The notes under the pieces are model-generated. The model had not been told where the DNA came from. It did no database searches and worked only from the letters and a program-made list of their open reading frames with translations. Positions 13,626-24,659 of a stretch of 64,000 nt of DNA are shown one piece after another. Source of the DNA: Trichopria drosophilae (taxonomy: Eukaryota; Arthropoda; Insecta; Hymenoptera; Diapriidae); assembly GCA_030407085.1 (NCBI GenBank), contig CM059582.1, forward strand, positions 11,017,501 through 11,081,500, written 5' to 3'. The position numbers and the translations under genes were made by a program. Positions within the stretch are counted from its first letter, which is position 1. Each line of letters begins with the position of its first letter.

Positions 13626-13629
13626 GGTC

Positions 13630-14160
13630 TTTTATGGTATTCCGACAAGATTATTTATAGCCTGTAATGGATTTTCGCTGCATTTCCGCAGACTGCGAAT
13701 TACCCAAGGACCGTAGGGAAATTAAATTCTTTATCCCATTTTCCCTCTCTTTTCCGCTTTCCCCTTTTTTCATCCTTCTCGCTCATCAACTAATCAATCG
13801 ATGCACATAAAAGCATAAGATTCCCCCGCATTTTCGGTATCGAAATTATACAAGCCGATGAATGCAATATTCCCAACAAGAAATTCTTGCCAAGTATTTC
13901 TTCCAATGGATTACAGCGAGGCAAATATTTCCGTAAATGAGACTTCACCTCCGAAATTATCACATTTGCAATTTTCCAAATAGATTAATTGATAAATCCA
14001 CATGAATGGAGAACTTTCGCGTACACGGTTTTGTTGGTATTATTTAAGTACGAAATTTCGCTGACGGAAAATGTCACCGATGTTAATTATTCGTAATGCT
14101 CGGCCGTGACACAAACATGTCTGTATTAAAATTGATTCGAATCTGTGATTGATGGAAGTG
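13630..14160. promoter_or_regulatory. G+C-richer non-coding block upstream of the exon pair
   Basis: This block has a more even base mix than the flanks, a CT-rich stretch (13735-13790) and essentially no long frame on either strand. It ends at a TTAA-linked element end (14162). It lies about 0.8 kb upstream of the exon at 14959, probably in an intron. Conserved enhancer DNA is a reasonable guess, not shown. Confidence 0.25.
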
Positions 14161-14161
14161 G

Positions 14162-14180
14162 TTAACCTTTAGACTGCCGG
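14162..14180 (+). repeat. TTAA-linked terminus, CCTTTAGACTGCCGG type
   Basis: TTAA at 14162-14165 is followed by CCTTTAGACTGCCGG. This resembles the ends of piggyBac-like elements, which insert at TTAA and begin with CCC/CCT. No partner end is visible nearby, so it is a solo end or a coincidence. Confidence 0.35.
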
Positions 14181-14471
14181 CGAAAATAATTTCATAAATT
14201 GGATATTTAATTTATAAGCTCTTTATATACATGTATATTGTCGCGGTATTTGAAATAATAGCGAAATGTTCCAACGTACAATTCAAAACTGATGTGACAC
14301 TTTGTGAAAAGTTATTCGTTGTTTCCTTATTTATCGTTCATTATACACCAAGAGAACTATTAAAAGTAAATTTTGCCATTCTGAAGTAAAAGGAAGATAA
14401 TAAAGAGTGTCTTTAATGTAGTTCATTCAGCCGCCGCTAGTCTCAGGCATGACTTCCTACAAGTAGGTATG

Positions 14472-14716
14472 TTAAGGGGGTTCTAAACTGCTCGGCTGAT
14501 GAAGTAGGAATTTTCACTAAAATAGTATATAAAAATGATGATATTTAAAATTTCGGGCTCTGTAAGAGTGATTCCGATATAGATGGTAACATAGAAAATA
14601 CCAAAGAAATTAATTGAGAACTGACTAAGAATTGATTTCGGAATCCCGAAAATTGTTGGTCAGTTCGCAATTTCGTTGATATTTTTAGGAACTGACTTTC
14701 GGGACTTTTAATATAG
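14472..14716 (+). mobile_element. truncated copy of the GGGGGTTCTAAA foldback family
   Basis: TTAA at 14472-14475 is followed by GGGGGTTCTAAACTGCTCGG. The body then follows the complete element at 24283-24655, including GTAGGAATTTTCACTAAAA and AATTAATTGAGAACTGAC. The right arm is only partly present and the terminal TTAA is missing. It lies about 240 bp upstream of the exon at 14959. Confidence 0.75.
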
Positions 14717-14958
14717 TCTACTATTAGTTACTAATAAGATTAATGTAAAGTCTGTATACTATAATAGTAGTGGGTCTAAAGATACTCACGAGATATGAGC
14801 TAATACTGACATACTAAAAAAAAATTAGTATGTTCGACTAAATAGAATCAATTGAACCAAATAATAAATGGTTAAATTTTATTCAGTGTACTATATTTTA
14901 TACAGTGTTGTTACTAAATTAAGTGGAAGGTTTAAATGTATGTTTGTTATATTTTCAG

Positions 14959-15088
14959 AGACATAGGCTATCCAGTAAAGTTAAGCAACGGCACAGTCTC
15001 CAAGGGTCGCGTCGAAGAAAACGAGATTCAAGAGAGGTCAGATCCATCAGAGAAGCAGCCAAGCAGTCCAGAGGAGGCGAAACTTTTG
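14959..15088 (+). CDS. internal coding exon, Ser/Glu-rich protein, function unknown
   Basis: This is a likely internal exon of 130 nt. A pyrimidine-rich acceptor ending TTTTCAG precedes it. The frame starts with one base completing a codon, then gives 43 codons beginning DIGYPVKLSNG, with a charged, Ser/Pro-rich end (SEKQPSSPEEAKLL). The chosen donor is GTTCGT at 15089, which is weak, but it leaves the frame at phase 0, matching the next exon. An alternative GTCAGA at 15037 would leave the wrong phase. The codons use far more G+C than the surroundings, and the frame runs into stop codons beyond the donor, as expected for an intron. The composition suggests a disordered linker of a larger protein. 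I do not recognise the family. Confidence 0.6.
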
Positions 15089-15433
15089 GTTCGTCATTTT
15101 CATTTTGTCATTAATTTTGAGAAAACTACAAACGTAATTTATTCCTACTATATTACGCCAGCATTGAATATGTAAAATATTCAAAATACATCCCGAAAAC
15201 TCTTCTCGCAGTTGCTAATTAAAAAACAGTTCAGGCGAAAATCTGAGCTAGTGAATAAATTTGAATTTTTACAAAATCTCATTAAATTTTACTTCCTACT
15301 AGTTTTACTTTATAGATTGTTGACAAACATGTTTCAAAATTCAAATTGTAAGATTATCGTTTGCTATTATGTAATAATTTTAAGTAGATCGCCAATATAT
15401 TTTAATGAGAAATTGATTTTCTTTGATGTTCAG
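15089..15433 (+). other. intron between the two supported exons
   Basis: This 345-bp, strongly AT-rich segment has GT at 15089 and AG at 15432-15433. The acceptor is preceded by TTTTCTTTGATGTTC. All frames carry stops. Confidence 0.55.
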
Positions 15434-15612
15434 CATAAGCCGCAAACACCCGGAAGAGCAGGAGAACGCAGATCCAGCAGTCCTTTCCAGAATGGTCGGA
15501 CGGAAGTGCTGATTTCGTCGGAGGGTGGCCCGAGGTCACCACGAGGATCCACCTCGTCGGGGCCGATCGACAGCAGCTTATTGACTCCTGTAGAAGATAA
15601 ATCCACTACCAA
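15434..15612 (+). CDS. internal coding exon, Ser/Pro/Gly/Arg-rich segment
   Basis: A 179-nt exon follows acceptor TGTTCAG in phase 0, continuing the frame of the exon at 14959. It encodes 59 full codons, starting HKPQTPGRAGERRSSSP and ending near SLLTPVEDKSTT, plus two bases of a split codon. It stops at an excellent donor, AA|GTAAGTAA, at 15613. The segment is rich in Ser, Pro, Gly and Arg with SSSP and SPRGS motifs, which could be phosphorylated by proline-directed or basophilic kinases (inference). There are no membrane segments or cysteines. The G+C-rich wobble positions (for example TCGTCGGAGGGTGG) contrast with the flanks and argue for selection as coding. The parent gene is unknown to me; cytoskeletal or synaptic scaffold proteins often carry such linkers. 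Confidence 0.75.
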
Positions 15613-15614
15613 GT

Positions 15615-17875
15615 AAGTAAACTCATTTTGGAATAATAATTTTGAAAATTAATGCATAGGAATTGATTCTCCCGAAAATCGAAAAATATAGATTAAGTTA
15701 GTAAATTGAGATTACAACGATAATGAATCTTTTAACGACAATGGATACTAAAATGTTGGCGTTTTGGCTGACTTTAGAGAATAAGTAATAGAAGGTTTGT
15801 TTACTGAAACTGGAGAGTTATGCAAGATGCAATTAGAAACTATCACACTTCCGTTCCCCCTGGAATGAAACATTTTAGAAAATAACAACCTCAGGGAAAG
15901 AATGTTTCAGGCTGGGAAACTTTGTGGGAACTCTAGACGTTTTTAAACGAGGGTGGTAGTCGAGACGAAACATCAGAACTCCATTTACGTAGTTAAAGGA
16001 TTAGGACAAACTTTTAACAGGATAGATCGTTTACATCGAAGGGAAAACAAAACAATCTATTGATAGTTCATCGTTTACTGGACTAATATATAAATGTGAC
16101 AATAAATCACATTTACTAAAAGTTCATTTTAATTCTATCATCCGTGAGACTTAATTTAATCGATCTATTCATAAAATTTTTATTGTTAGGAGTTCAATAG
16201 AATTCTAGATCATCGCTCGAATTACAAAGTTGATATCGTGATCAAATGTGAACATCAGTCGAAAATTAATTTTTCTTGAATAATATTTCATATCAAAATA
16301 ACTCACAGTTTGCCTATTCTTTTTGTAACAAGTCGAATAAATATTAAATTTACGTTAAAATCCTAAGCTTCTTAATTTCAGTTCATCTGTATGCATAGAC
16401 ACTAAAAAATTAACCGTTAGCAAAAGTTAGGTTATTGTAATCAAACCGATTCGTCTGAGGATATACACACTGTATGTTTGAGTAGCTAAGCTAGTCAAAT
16501 ACTTGAGTTTTAAGATTCTATTTAATATTTTGCTTGATAACAGAAAAAATATGGGTTCTATACGGAAAATGAGATTTCCAAAATTCAGATTAGCCTTTTG
16601 CTGGATCCGTTTTTATTAATCTTTGAATTTTTGTGTAGTTTTATTGATGGCAATTTTTTGTTAATATCAAAAAACAAAGAGTAATGATTAAAAGTATGAC
16701 GAATCTGCTATGGAGATAACGCAAAAATGCATAGAAAATCAGCGATAATTGTGATTTTTTATTGCATAAAAGGTGGCAGGGTTATTTTACTTTTTAAGAC
16801 GTATTCTGTTGTATTTTCATCTAACAAATCGGATGGAAAATACCTGCAGCTAGCTCGAAAGCAACACTTGTTAAAAAATGCGCAAAAAGTACAAAGATAA
16901 CAAAAAAGGCATTTTTTGGTTAGAGAAAGCTTTTTAAAGAGTTTCAGAATTTCGGAAAATAGATGGGAAAATAAGTATGTGTTAGATACATTGCTGACGA
17001 GTCAAATTGAAAAAAAAATGTCGAGAATATTAAATAGTGATTGAGCTATAGGCTAAAAAGTGAAAAATGTACTAAAAACACTTTTTGCGGTTTATTTGGT
17101 CCCAAGAGCATTTTTAGACTAAAAATTAGTGACAAAGCATCTTCAAGGTCCTGTCATCAGTTTTTAAAGACGACTTTGGACCTAGACTATTACCTTTGGT
17201 GTTTGAATAAAAATGCTAAGGAACAAGTTTATACATTTTTTATGACCAAAGCGATAATTACATTTTCTATTTCAGTCCTATTTGGCTTTATCTGTACTTT
17301 TTCTCAACATCATAAAATGGACTTGAATTGTGAAAATGCAATTATGAAACAATCCCTCTGCTCTTTTCTTTACACTTAATTAGTATAATAGTCTTAATTC
17401 TGACATTCTCAATCATCTTTTTGATTGTTTGAGGCCTGATGCCTTCTACAAGGCCCATTAACGTCCACTTTATGAAATGTTACCCTTCAAGTTTGAATCG
17501 TAACCGCATAACGAGCGGGATGAAAAAAAGGACATACAAAAATCAATAAAACAGCATAATTAATGATAATAATATTGTTATTAATTCGCAAAATACATTT
17601 TTGTCTGAATGGAGCATCTTCAGGACTTCCTGGGGATATCCAGGATTGACAGAACTCTTGGGATGATTACAGAATTTCATGATGCCGTTCTGTGCTTTAT
17701 AGGTCATACATTAATCAATAGCCTCTTTATTAGGTAGGACTAAAAAAAAATTAATTTTTGTAATACTTTTGAATGTTTTTTGGTTTCCTAGAAACTAGCC
17801 TGCCACTAATTTCCGACCTTCATTATTTTAGAACTAATCAGGAGTCGATCAAGACTTAACCTGCCTCATGGATCG
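15615..17875. other. probable intron sequence, no exon found
   Basis: This lies downstream of the strong donor at 15613 and should be intron if the gene continues to the right. A 112-codon frame at 17041-17379 starts at TTG, sits in AT-rich sequence and shows no domain, so I do not call it. No repeat is clearly bounded. Confidence 0.4.
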
Positions 17876-17879
17876 ATGT

Positions 17880-18330
17880 CGCTTGAATGTTTCGGAACTT
17901 TGTCCTATACCAAAGTGATTCACCGGCTCGATTCATAGCGGCTGTATTCCTTTTGTGCTCCTATCGTGTGTTATCAATTTATCATATTTGCCCATACACA
18001 GAGGGCGACCCGTCTCTCGGCGTCGCCCTGCACCGAGGGTTCATTAAAGTTCGCACTTTCCGTTTCCTTATACCCGGTGCACGACGCCGTCGGCACTTTC
18101 CAGCGTAGCCCTTCGAAAGCGCAAACATAAAGCGATGCGCGAAACTTTCGAAAGCGCGATCAATTCTTGTCAATGGTGGCGTAACGTTGCCGAGCCGAGT
18201 GTACGCCGAGTGTACACCGACGACTGTTTGAATTTCCGGCAAACAATGCGAGACATTTTTTTTAAACAAAGTTTTGACTGGCTCGAGGGAATATCAATGC
18301 TTTCTTCGTGCCAGTGAGTCGCATTGTGTA
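17880..18330. promoter_or_regulatory. CpG-rich conserved-looking block
   Basis: One of the most G+C-rich stretches in the window. It contains inverted and direct words such as TTCGAAAGCGC (twice, near 18113 and 18147) and a doubled GCCGAGTGTAC near 18193-18215. Frames are open on both strands (73 codons plus, 95 codons minus), which is typical of CpG-rich DNA rather than of a gene. A regulatory element is a guess from composition. Confidence 0.3.
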
Positions 18331-18458
18331 ACGGTCCCGTTGTTGCATTTTAATGGCCTAGCGTGAATGAGGGAATTGATGAAAACCGTATTGTCCAATG
18401 CTAATGCGACGTCCCGTGACATTTTTTGGAACTTAATCGGTAACGTTGAATATTTTGA

Positions 18459-18720
18459 TTAACCCATTCTATCCTGGAATTAAAATAGTAGATTATGCAA
18501 CTAGGGAGCAAAACAGGTGTTTGCCGATGAGTGCGATTCTAGAAATACCTATTCTCCCTTGTTGCACATACTATTTTCTCATACGAGGGCGAGTATTTTG
18601 CGCTCAGAATGCGAGCAACTTATTTTGCTCCCGGATATATTCATTTTGTTCCCTAGGGAGAGAAAGTGTGTGCTCCCGCAATTTATTTCCCGTTTGCATC
18701 TCGTGATCCGCCGACCTTTT
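18459..18720 (+). repeat. TTAA-linked terminus CCCATTCTATCCTGG and following unique DNA
   Basis: TTAA at 18459-18462 is followed by CCCATTCTATCCTGG. The first six bases match the ends at 25739 and 57777 read inward. No right end is visible. The interior to 18720 holds several GGGAG/CTCCC words in both orientations. It may be a degraded TTAA element. Confidence 0.35.
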
Positions 18721-18724
18721 TCTT

Positions 18725-19395
18725 AGAAAAAAAGTTCTTTCACAAGCAAGCCGATTTTCTTAATGTTTTTTCGAAAAAATTATGAATTGTCCCATTGAAT
18801 TACTGATAATTGCACGGTATTATAAACGCATGTTTTTTATTAGACTTCTCCAATCAACAACATAAAGAATTAGTATGAAATGATCACCACCAGTTCTGAA
18901 CACCTAACCTCAAATTTGTCATATATACCACCAGATTTAATCGATTTTTTTTTTTGTTTTCCACTCATTTTACAATGCTTTCCTACATGCGTCTCATCAA
19001 TTTTTGCTACTAAACGTATTGCGGTATTATTTTCTGTACTATTAACGTCTAAAACTTGATTAATTTTCGGAGAAACTACGTCACCGGAAAAAAATTGATT
19101 TTGATTATATAATTACAAAAATTAAAACAGAAATTGGCGACAGGACAATGTCTTGATGGCCGCCTCGAAAAAGGATTTTTCTTAAGTTTTTAACGCATAG
19201 TTTAAAAAATTATAATGTAACAAAAAAATGGTTCGAACAAAAAATATAGAGCATTCAATTTTCTATAAAAAATGTTTTATTCATTTTCTTTGCATTACCA
19301 ACTCTAAAAGAAGGCAAAACTGGATAATAATCGGCTTGTCCCGTTCAGCCTATAACACGCTACATTCATCGGCAGGGCTCAATACTAATTGATTT
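18725..19395. other. AT-rich spacer, nothing seen
   Basis: No exon, RNA gene or bounded repeat is supported. Confidence 0.4.
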
Positions 19396-19400
19396 TCTCT

Positions 19401-19414
19401 CCACTAGACGGCAC
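19401..19414 (+). promoter_or_regulatory. CTCF-like site
   Basis: CCACTAGACGGCAC matches the known CTCF consensus CCASYAGRKGGCRS at 13 of 14 positions. It sits at the edge of a moderately G+C-richer stretch (19370-19660). CTCF is an insulator protein found in many insects. A short motif alone is weak evidence. Confidence 0.35.
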
Positions 19415-19928
19415 AATATCGCTTTCGCCACTGAGTTTCGTTATGCAACAAGATTGGATTTCCCGTTCGTACAAAAGGACGGCAGACGGTTGTTCAATAC
19501 ATATGCCGTAACAATAGAGTTTACACATACTCGGTTCATGTTAAATGTGCAGACGGGCAATGGCGTGTAGATCTTCTAATAGATCAACGCATTTGGAAAA
19601 GTGGCATAAATTGTCAGAATATTGATTGGAGGTTAGGGTAGCGTGAATAGGCCCACTCCCCCTTCCAGGTTGAACCCAGATAGCAGATTAAAAAAATACA
19701 TCAGAATCTTCTCATAATGTGTTCTACAACAGGTCAAATTATGAGTTTTTTTTAACATGATATCATTTTGAGATCACTACGACCACAAGCTCATAATTCG
19801 AAGCATCCGACCTTTACACCTTTACGACCGAACACATTATCAGATCATTCTGGACAATTTTTTAGTCTGCAATCTGGAAAAGTGCTATATGAAAATAAAC
19901 GAACCTGTTTTTTTTTTCAGGCAAAATA

Positions 19929-19945
19929 GGGCGGGGGGGGGAGGG
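19929..19945 (+). other. G-run, possible G-quadruplex
   Basis: GGG, C, nine Gs, A, GGG on the plus strand can supply four G-tracts. It lies 8 bases after a T10-CAG tract that looks like a splice acceptor, but no reading frame follows. Confidence 0.5.
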
Positions 19946-20119
19946 CATAAGTCCAGATGATGAACCGATAGGAATAGAGACTTTTTCGCGCTGGGTCAAT
20001 TTCCGTTCATTATTAAGAAAAAAGTCATGTTTTTTCGCATTTTCAAGATGACGGGCAAAATATGTTCGGCCAGTACTTTGTTATACCTTATACGGGGTCA
20101 AAATACACAAATAAATAGC

Positions 20120-20351
20120 CAGTAGAATCCCGGCATATTTGTGTCTCGTTATATTTACGTCCCAGCATGTCGTCGCTCTCTTTTTCACCCGCCTTGCGCG
20201 CTGGGGCCTCAGGAAGGGCCTGCTGTGACGTCACGAAAGTAACGCTACTGAAGAGAGTGGGAGAAGCGGCGCTCCCCTTCTCTTGACAAATATAAGGAGA
20301 CGGGAGGGGAAGGCGAGGAACCGAATGGGAAAACATACCGGGACTCTACTG
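20120..20351. mobile_element. CAGTAG-ended MITE, copy 1 (pogo-like ends)
   Basis: The ends are inverted repeats: CAGTAGAATCCCGGCATATTT on the left and the complement of CAGTAGAGTCCCGGTATGTTT on the right, followed by TA. This design resembles pogo/Tigger-type Tc1-mariner elements, which duplicate TA. The interior is G+C-rich, near 232 bp, and related over its whole length to 42085-42305. The 82-codon minus frame across it is not a gene. Confidence 0.75.
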
Positions 20352-20580
20352 TATAGTTACGCATTTCTGGATGTCGTAGTCTTTCGAACAAGTTATTAAA
20401 AAACAGTGTAATTTGATTTATATTAACTTAGGAAAAATTGTAATGTTTTTTCATCTTCCAGAAAACAAAAGTAGTATGTAAATTGCTCAAAATTAACTGA
20501 ATAAAGCAAATTTCTAAAAGTAACCAAGAGAATAAACTGCAATATTCAATGGTGGCGATAAAACACAAATTTCCATTTTC

Positions 20581-20856
20581 AGGCGGTTATAAAATGCTTC
20601 GCTGATATGGTAGGAATTTACGCTAAAAATCGAAAATTAAAAATGTGTGAATCAATTTCTGAACATTCAGCCTACTTAAGGATGTCATGCCAAAGTAATG
20701 AATTGCGAATTAACGATAACCAATGAAAATAGGTGACTTTTACGTGTTTTTAATAATTTTCGGTCAATTCTTAATTTACTTCTGCAGACATTTTGAATTT
20801 ATGTTTTTTACTTTAAATTCCTACCGTATCGACGGACTACTTCGGACCCCTCTTCA
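20581..20856. mobile_element. diverged copy of the GGGGGTTCTAAA foldback family
   Basis: The left arm GATATGGTAGGAATTTACGCTAAAAA pairs with the right arm near 20810-20830 (complement of GATACGGTAGGAATTTAAAG). The centre contains TTTTCGGTCAATTCTTAATT, as in the copy at 24283. The terminal TTAA is not preserved. Confidence 0.65.
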
Positions 20857-20859
20857 TCA

Positions 20860-21300
20860 AACATATTGGCAGAAATGATGTGACTTTTTAAATTAATTCA
20901 GGAAACTAATATCTTAATTCATTCATAAATAAAAGATATTAATTCTGAGCATTTTATTATTTCGAAATGTCAAATTTTTATCCGAACTTTAAAAAAAAAA
21001 TAGTAATTCAAACTGAATTTTAATAATAAATTCCCATGCACTTAATAATTTATAAGTTATATTAATAGAGTTTAGTATAATGAAAAAGAATGACCTTACT
21101 TTCACAAAACTTTACATAACCCTTTAAACCACGAATTTTTATAGTCGCTGTATTTTTATGAATAGATTTTTAGAGGTCGCTGATTAGGAATCCATTGTCG
21201 ATTTTTAAAAATAAAAAATGGCTGATTTAAGATTGTAGACAAAATAAATAAATTTGACTCTTCCGCTCCCTAGATCTGAATTACCTAAAAACTACTAGCC
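20860..21300. other. spacer carrying a GGTCGCTGATTAGGAAT motif
   Basis: No gene is supported. GGTCGCTGATTAGGAAT at about 21175-21191 is a core of a dispersed repeat family seen on both strands elsewhere (for example 26130, 36777, 46463, 59277). Confidence 0.4.
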
Positions 21301-21307
21301 AAATGAC

Positions 21308-21504
21308 AAGTGGGTTATAATCAATTAGTCTTTTTTCCCCAAAAATAGCGAAAAATTAACAATTATTTTATATATATTAATTAATAAACATCTACTAATT
21401 CAAAGTAGAACTTGATCTTAGTTTAATAGTTTGTAGAATTAGTAATAAGTAGGTTTTCATTATTTATTAGTAACATGATTACTAATTAAGTTAGTAACCC
21501 ACTT
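21308..21504. mobile_element. AT-rich foldback with AAGTGGGTTA ends
   Basis: The left end AAGTGGGTTATAATCAATTAG is the imperfect reverse complement of the right end, CTAATTAAGTTAGTAACCCACTT. The interior is rich in TACTAATT words. It resembles the eroded elements near 6.4, 7.4 and 53.9 kb. Confidence 0.6.
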
Positions 21505-21669
21505 TTCCTTTCTAAATTAGTGGTTTTTATGCCATTCAAATTTAGAGAGAGAAAAGTTTGTACGTGCAAAATACAATTACTATTAGGGTGATATTTTATA
21601 ATTAGTTACTTAGTCAGTTTATTTATTTATGCCATACGTTGAAAACCTTTAATTAGATAATAAACTAGT

Positions 21670-22089
21670 TACCCGGGAAAAAATGGATTATATATAATTA
21701 TATACAATTTCTGATACAATTAGATCCAATTATATATAATAATATATAATTATATATGTTTATATACGATTATATACAATTATATACAATTTTTGATACA
21801 ATTAGATCCAATTATATATAATTATATATAATTATATATGGATTTTGGCCGTATATAATTATATACAAAGCCGTCAATTATATACAATTATATATGCTAA
21901 TATATAATTATATATGTTTGTATACGATTATATATAATTATATATAATAATATATAATTGGATCTAATTGTATCAAAAATTGTATATAATTATATATAAT
22001 CGTATATAAACATATATAATTATATATTATTATATATAATTGCATCTGAATTTATATATAATTATATATAATCCATTTTTTCCCGGGTA
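21670..22089. mobile_element. 416-bp palindromic MITE flanked by TA
   Basis: The element 21672-22087 begins CCCGGGAAAAAATGGATTA and ends in the exact complement. The terminal inverted repeats are perfect for over 30 bp. TA stands on each side (21670-21671 and 22088-22089), fitting the TA duplication of Tc1-mariner-type insertion. The interior is nearly pure A+T with repeated TATATAATTATATA and two mirrored GATACAATTAGATCCAATTA words, so the whole element can fold on itself. It has no coding capacity. Confidence 0.85.
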
Positions 22090-22093
22090 TGTA

Positions 22094-22268
22094 CACAGGA
22101 AAAAAGAAATAGTTGGAACTACTAACTAGATAGCAGGATCTAAATAGTGATTTATCATAACGACAAATGAGGTAGCTAATCCTACTTTTTAAATAGAAAA
22201 ACCAACGAAAAACTGGTTTTCTATGATCCAACTATTTAGATAGTAAAAATAGTTCTTTTTTTCCATGC
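22094..22268. mobile_element. small foldback element next to the palindrome
   Basis: GGAAAAAAGAAATAGTTGGAAC on the left pairs imperfectly with the right end (complement of GGAAAAAAAGAACTATTTTT), and GGATC occurs near each inner edge. It starts only 5 bases after the preceding MITE. Confidence 0.5.
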
Positions 22269-22269
22269 A

Positions 22270-24275
22270 CGAAATTTTTCTATTAGTAAATCCAAAGTCT
22301 GAAAATTGAGTTAGCAATTAAAAAGAAGAAGCAAACTAAAACTAAAGCAGCTTCCTTATACGTAACAAAATTTAGTATTCATTTCAATTGTTTTACTGAT
22401 ATAATATTTGTTAATAGGAAACTGTATCGCAAAAAAAATCTACCTTGCTTACTTCAACTATCATTGATAAGTTGAAAGGAAAGTAGTACCAAGAACTGCA
22501 TTTTTAGTTGTCTAATAATTACTAGTTAAATCTATTTAAATGTTTACTCAGTAATTACAATGATTCGAGATCAAGAAGTATGCTACTATGGAATAAACTA
22601 ATATATAACAGATCCACTAAACAAATGTCCAGAAAAATTCTTAATAATCTTTTTAATACCCTACTACTTTTTAATTAATGAAGGTTTTTCAGTAGGACCA
22701 CAATGGAATTTTATAAGATAATAGTTAAGTTAGTAGTTACGGTCCTAAAAATGAATCTTCACTTTTTTTTACGGGATATTTAAACTAATCATTTTTTAAA
22801 ATGTAATCAAATGAACATTCAAAATTTCCTTCCGCTGACTTTATTGTTATATGTATTTGATTTAACTCCTTTATGGTCGTAACTCCAACTTATAAAAATT
22901 AATTGAGGACCCACTGAGATACTTTGAGTGGTTAAAAAGTAGTCAAATATACTAACAATTGTTTTGTGCCAGCTCAAACGAATTTAAGACAGTCAAGCCC
23001 CGGAATGTAGTATAATGTTTGCAAAAAATACATAATATACCGATCCCAAGAAATTAATTTTCATTATGAATCATATTGTTGACGAGAAAATGCATTCCCG
23101 TTCTTAAAAAAATTGAAAGCTGCAAAAATAATTTGTTGAACAACTGTTATTAATGTCTCCAATTTTTTTCTTTTCCTTAGTTAAGTATTTTTTAAAAATG
23201 TATGAATTTTAACAATCAACGGTTTATTTTTTAGAGAAATAGATTTTTCTATAACTATATTGTATAATTTTTGCGAAATTTCTGAAGCTAACGTCAAAAA
23301 TCTCTATTTATTTAAAAAACATGATTGCTATTCACATTTTCTGAATAATTTTAGTAATTAGGTAACAAATTTGAAAAAAATTCGTTAAAATCAATCGATT
23401 TTTAATAAATTTGACCTAGCGATAAGAAAGAAATTTGAATCATTGGGCAAAAGTTATTTTTTCAAGTTTGTTCAAGAACAATAATACTTTCTCCCTTCAA
23501 TAATGTTATTATTAATGAAAATTAAATGTTTACAAACTTTGTTAAATATTTCTCCCGAACATGTCCCGGGGTCTATAACTACCTTAATGAAACAGAAATA
23601 AAAGTTGTTTAATTAAATTAAACAAATTGGACGACAGAGTTTCAAAAACATCTGCGAATTCTCGGGACCATGGATGATATTTTTTTAAAACTATAATTAG
23701 AAAATCTAGTTTTGATAAAACACTGTATCAAATAGTAAAAATAATAATATTTATACTTCACACAAATGCATAACGTTATTTTCTAATCAAAAATAAAAAT
23801 TCCAGAAACACATAATGTAATTAAAAAAAAAGAGTAATAAAAATCATATAATAACTATAAATTCAACATTTATATTAATCACTCAATATGATAAATGTTA
23901 TAGAACAGATAATTAAATAAAATATCCAAACTATAAGTAACGTATAATCCTATGCAAATTTCTTCCTTACCGACGCAAACTAAAGATGAAAGTTTTAATC
24001 CTCGTAAATAGATGCCGACACTGGTGCGCTCCAGTGCACTGAATAAACAGTTTCATTAATCGACTCGTTGCATTCCGAGTTACGTAGTCTACCACGGCTA
24101 ACGTATGCGACGTTTCGTAGAAATTAAACTGCAACGAAAAGATTAAATAGCACGAAATGCAAATTTTCGATAAATTTTTAGAATTACATCTAAAGTGAAC
24201 CTACATATTTTCATGACAAATATGGTTTTCACTCCACAAAGTTCATTAAACCATTAAAGTGGCCCAATTTGCCCT
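22270..24275. other. AT-rich spacer, no gene seen
   Basis: No frame above background and no bounded repeat. CACTGG/CCAGTG at about 24023-24040 forms a 6-bp hairpin with no further context. Confidence 0.45.
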
Positions 24276-24278
24276 CTA

Positions 24279-24659
24279 TTAAGGGGGTTCTAAAGTGCTC
24301 GTCCGATAAAGTAGGAATTTTCACTAAAAACCGTAAATAAAAAATGACTGAATCAATTTTTCAAAATTCTGACTCTGTAAGGGCAATTTTAATTACTATA
24401 GACGGGATCCTACAAAATGCCAAGGAAATTAATTGAGAATTGACCGAGAATATTCAGAAATAAACAAAAATCACTTATTTCCGAAAATTTTCGGTCAGTT
24501 CTCAATTAATATCTTTGGTATTTTATAGAAAACTTTTTATAATGCTTAGAATTGCCATTACAAAGCCCGAATTTTAAAATTGTTATTTAGTCATTTTTTA
24601 TTTACGTTTTTTAGTGAAATTGCCAACCTTAACGGCGGACCACTTTAGAACTCCATTAA
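24279..24659. mobile_element. complete TTAA-flanked foldback element, 373 bp
   Basis: The element 24283-24655 lies between TTAA at 24279-24282 and TTAA at 24656-24659. The ends are GGGGGTTCTAAAGTGCTCG and the complement of TGGAGTTCTAAAGTGGTCCG. The arms stay complementary for about 150 bp each, through GTAAATAAAAAATGACT and AATTAATTGAGAA. The TTAA target fits piggyBac-type insertion. There is no coding capacity, so it would need a transposase in trans. Relatives lie at 14472, 20581 and 35171. Confidence 0.85.

Noticed and set aside
15212..15433. Upstream part of the 134-codon frame at 15212-15616 as coding
   Set aside because: It is AT-rich and lies before a clear acceptor, so it is intron; only the part from 15434 is coding.
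17041..17379. 112-codon plus-strand frame with a hydrophobic stretch
   Set aside because: It starts at TTG, lies in AT-rich DNA, has no splice borders and no family motif. The hydrophobic part follows from T-rich codons.
20088..20336. 82-codon minus-strand Pro/Ser-rich frame
   Set aside because: It lies within the CAGTAG-ended MITE and is not maintained in the second copy at 42.1 kb.
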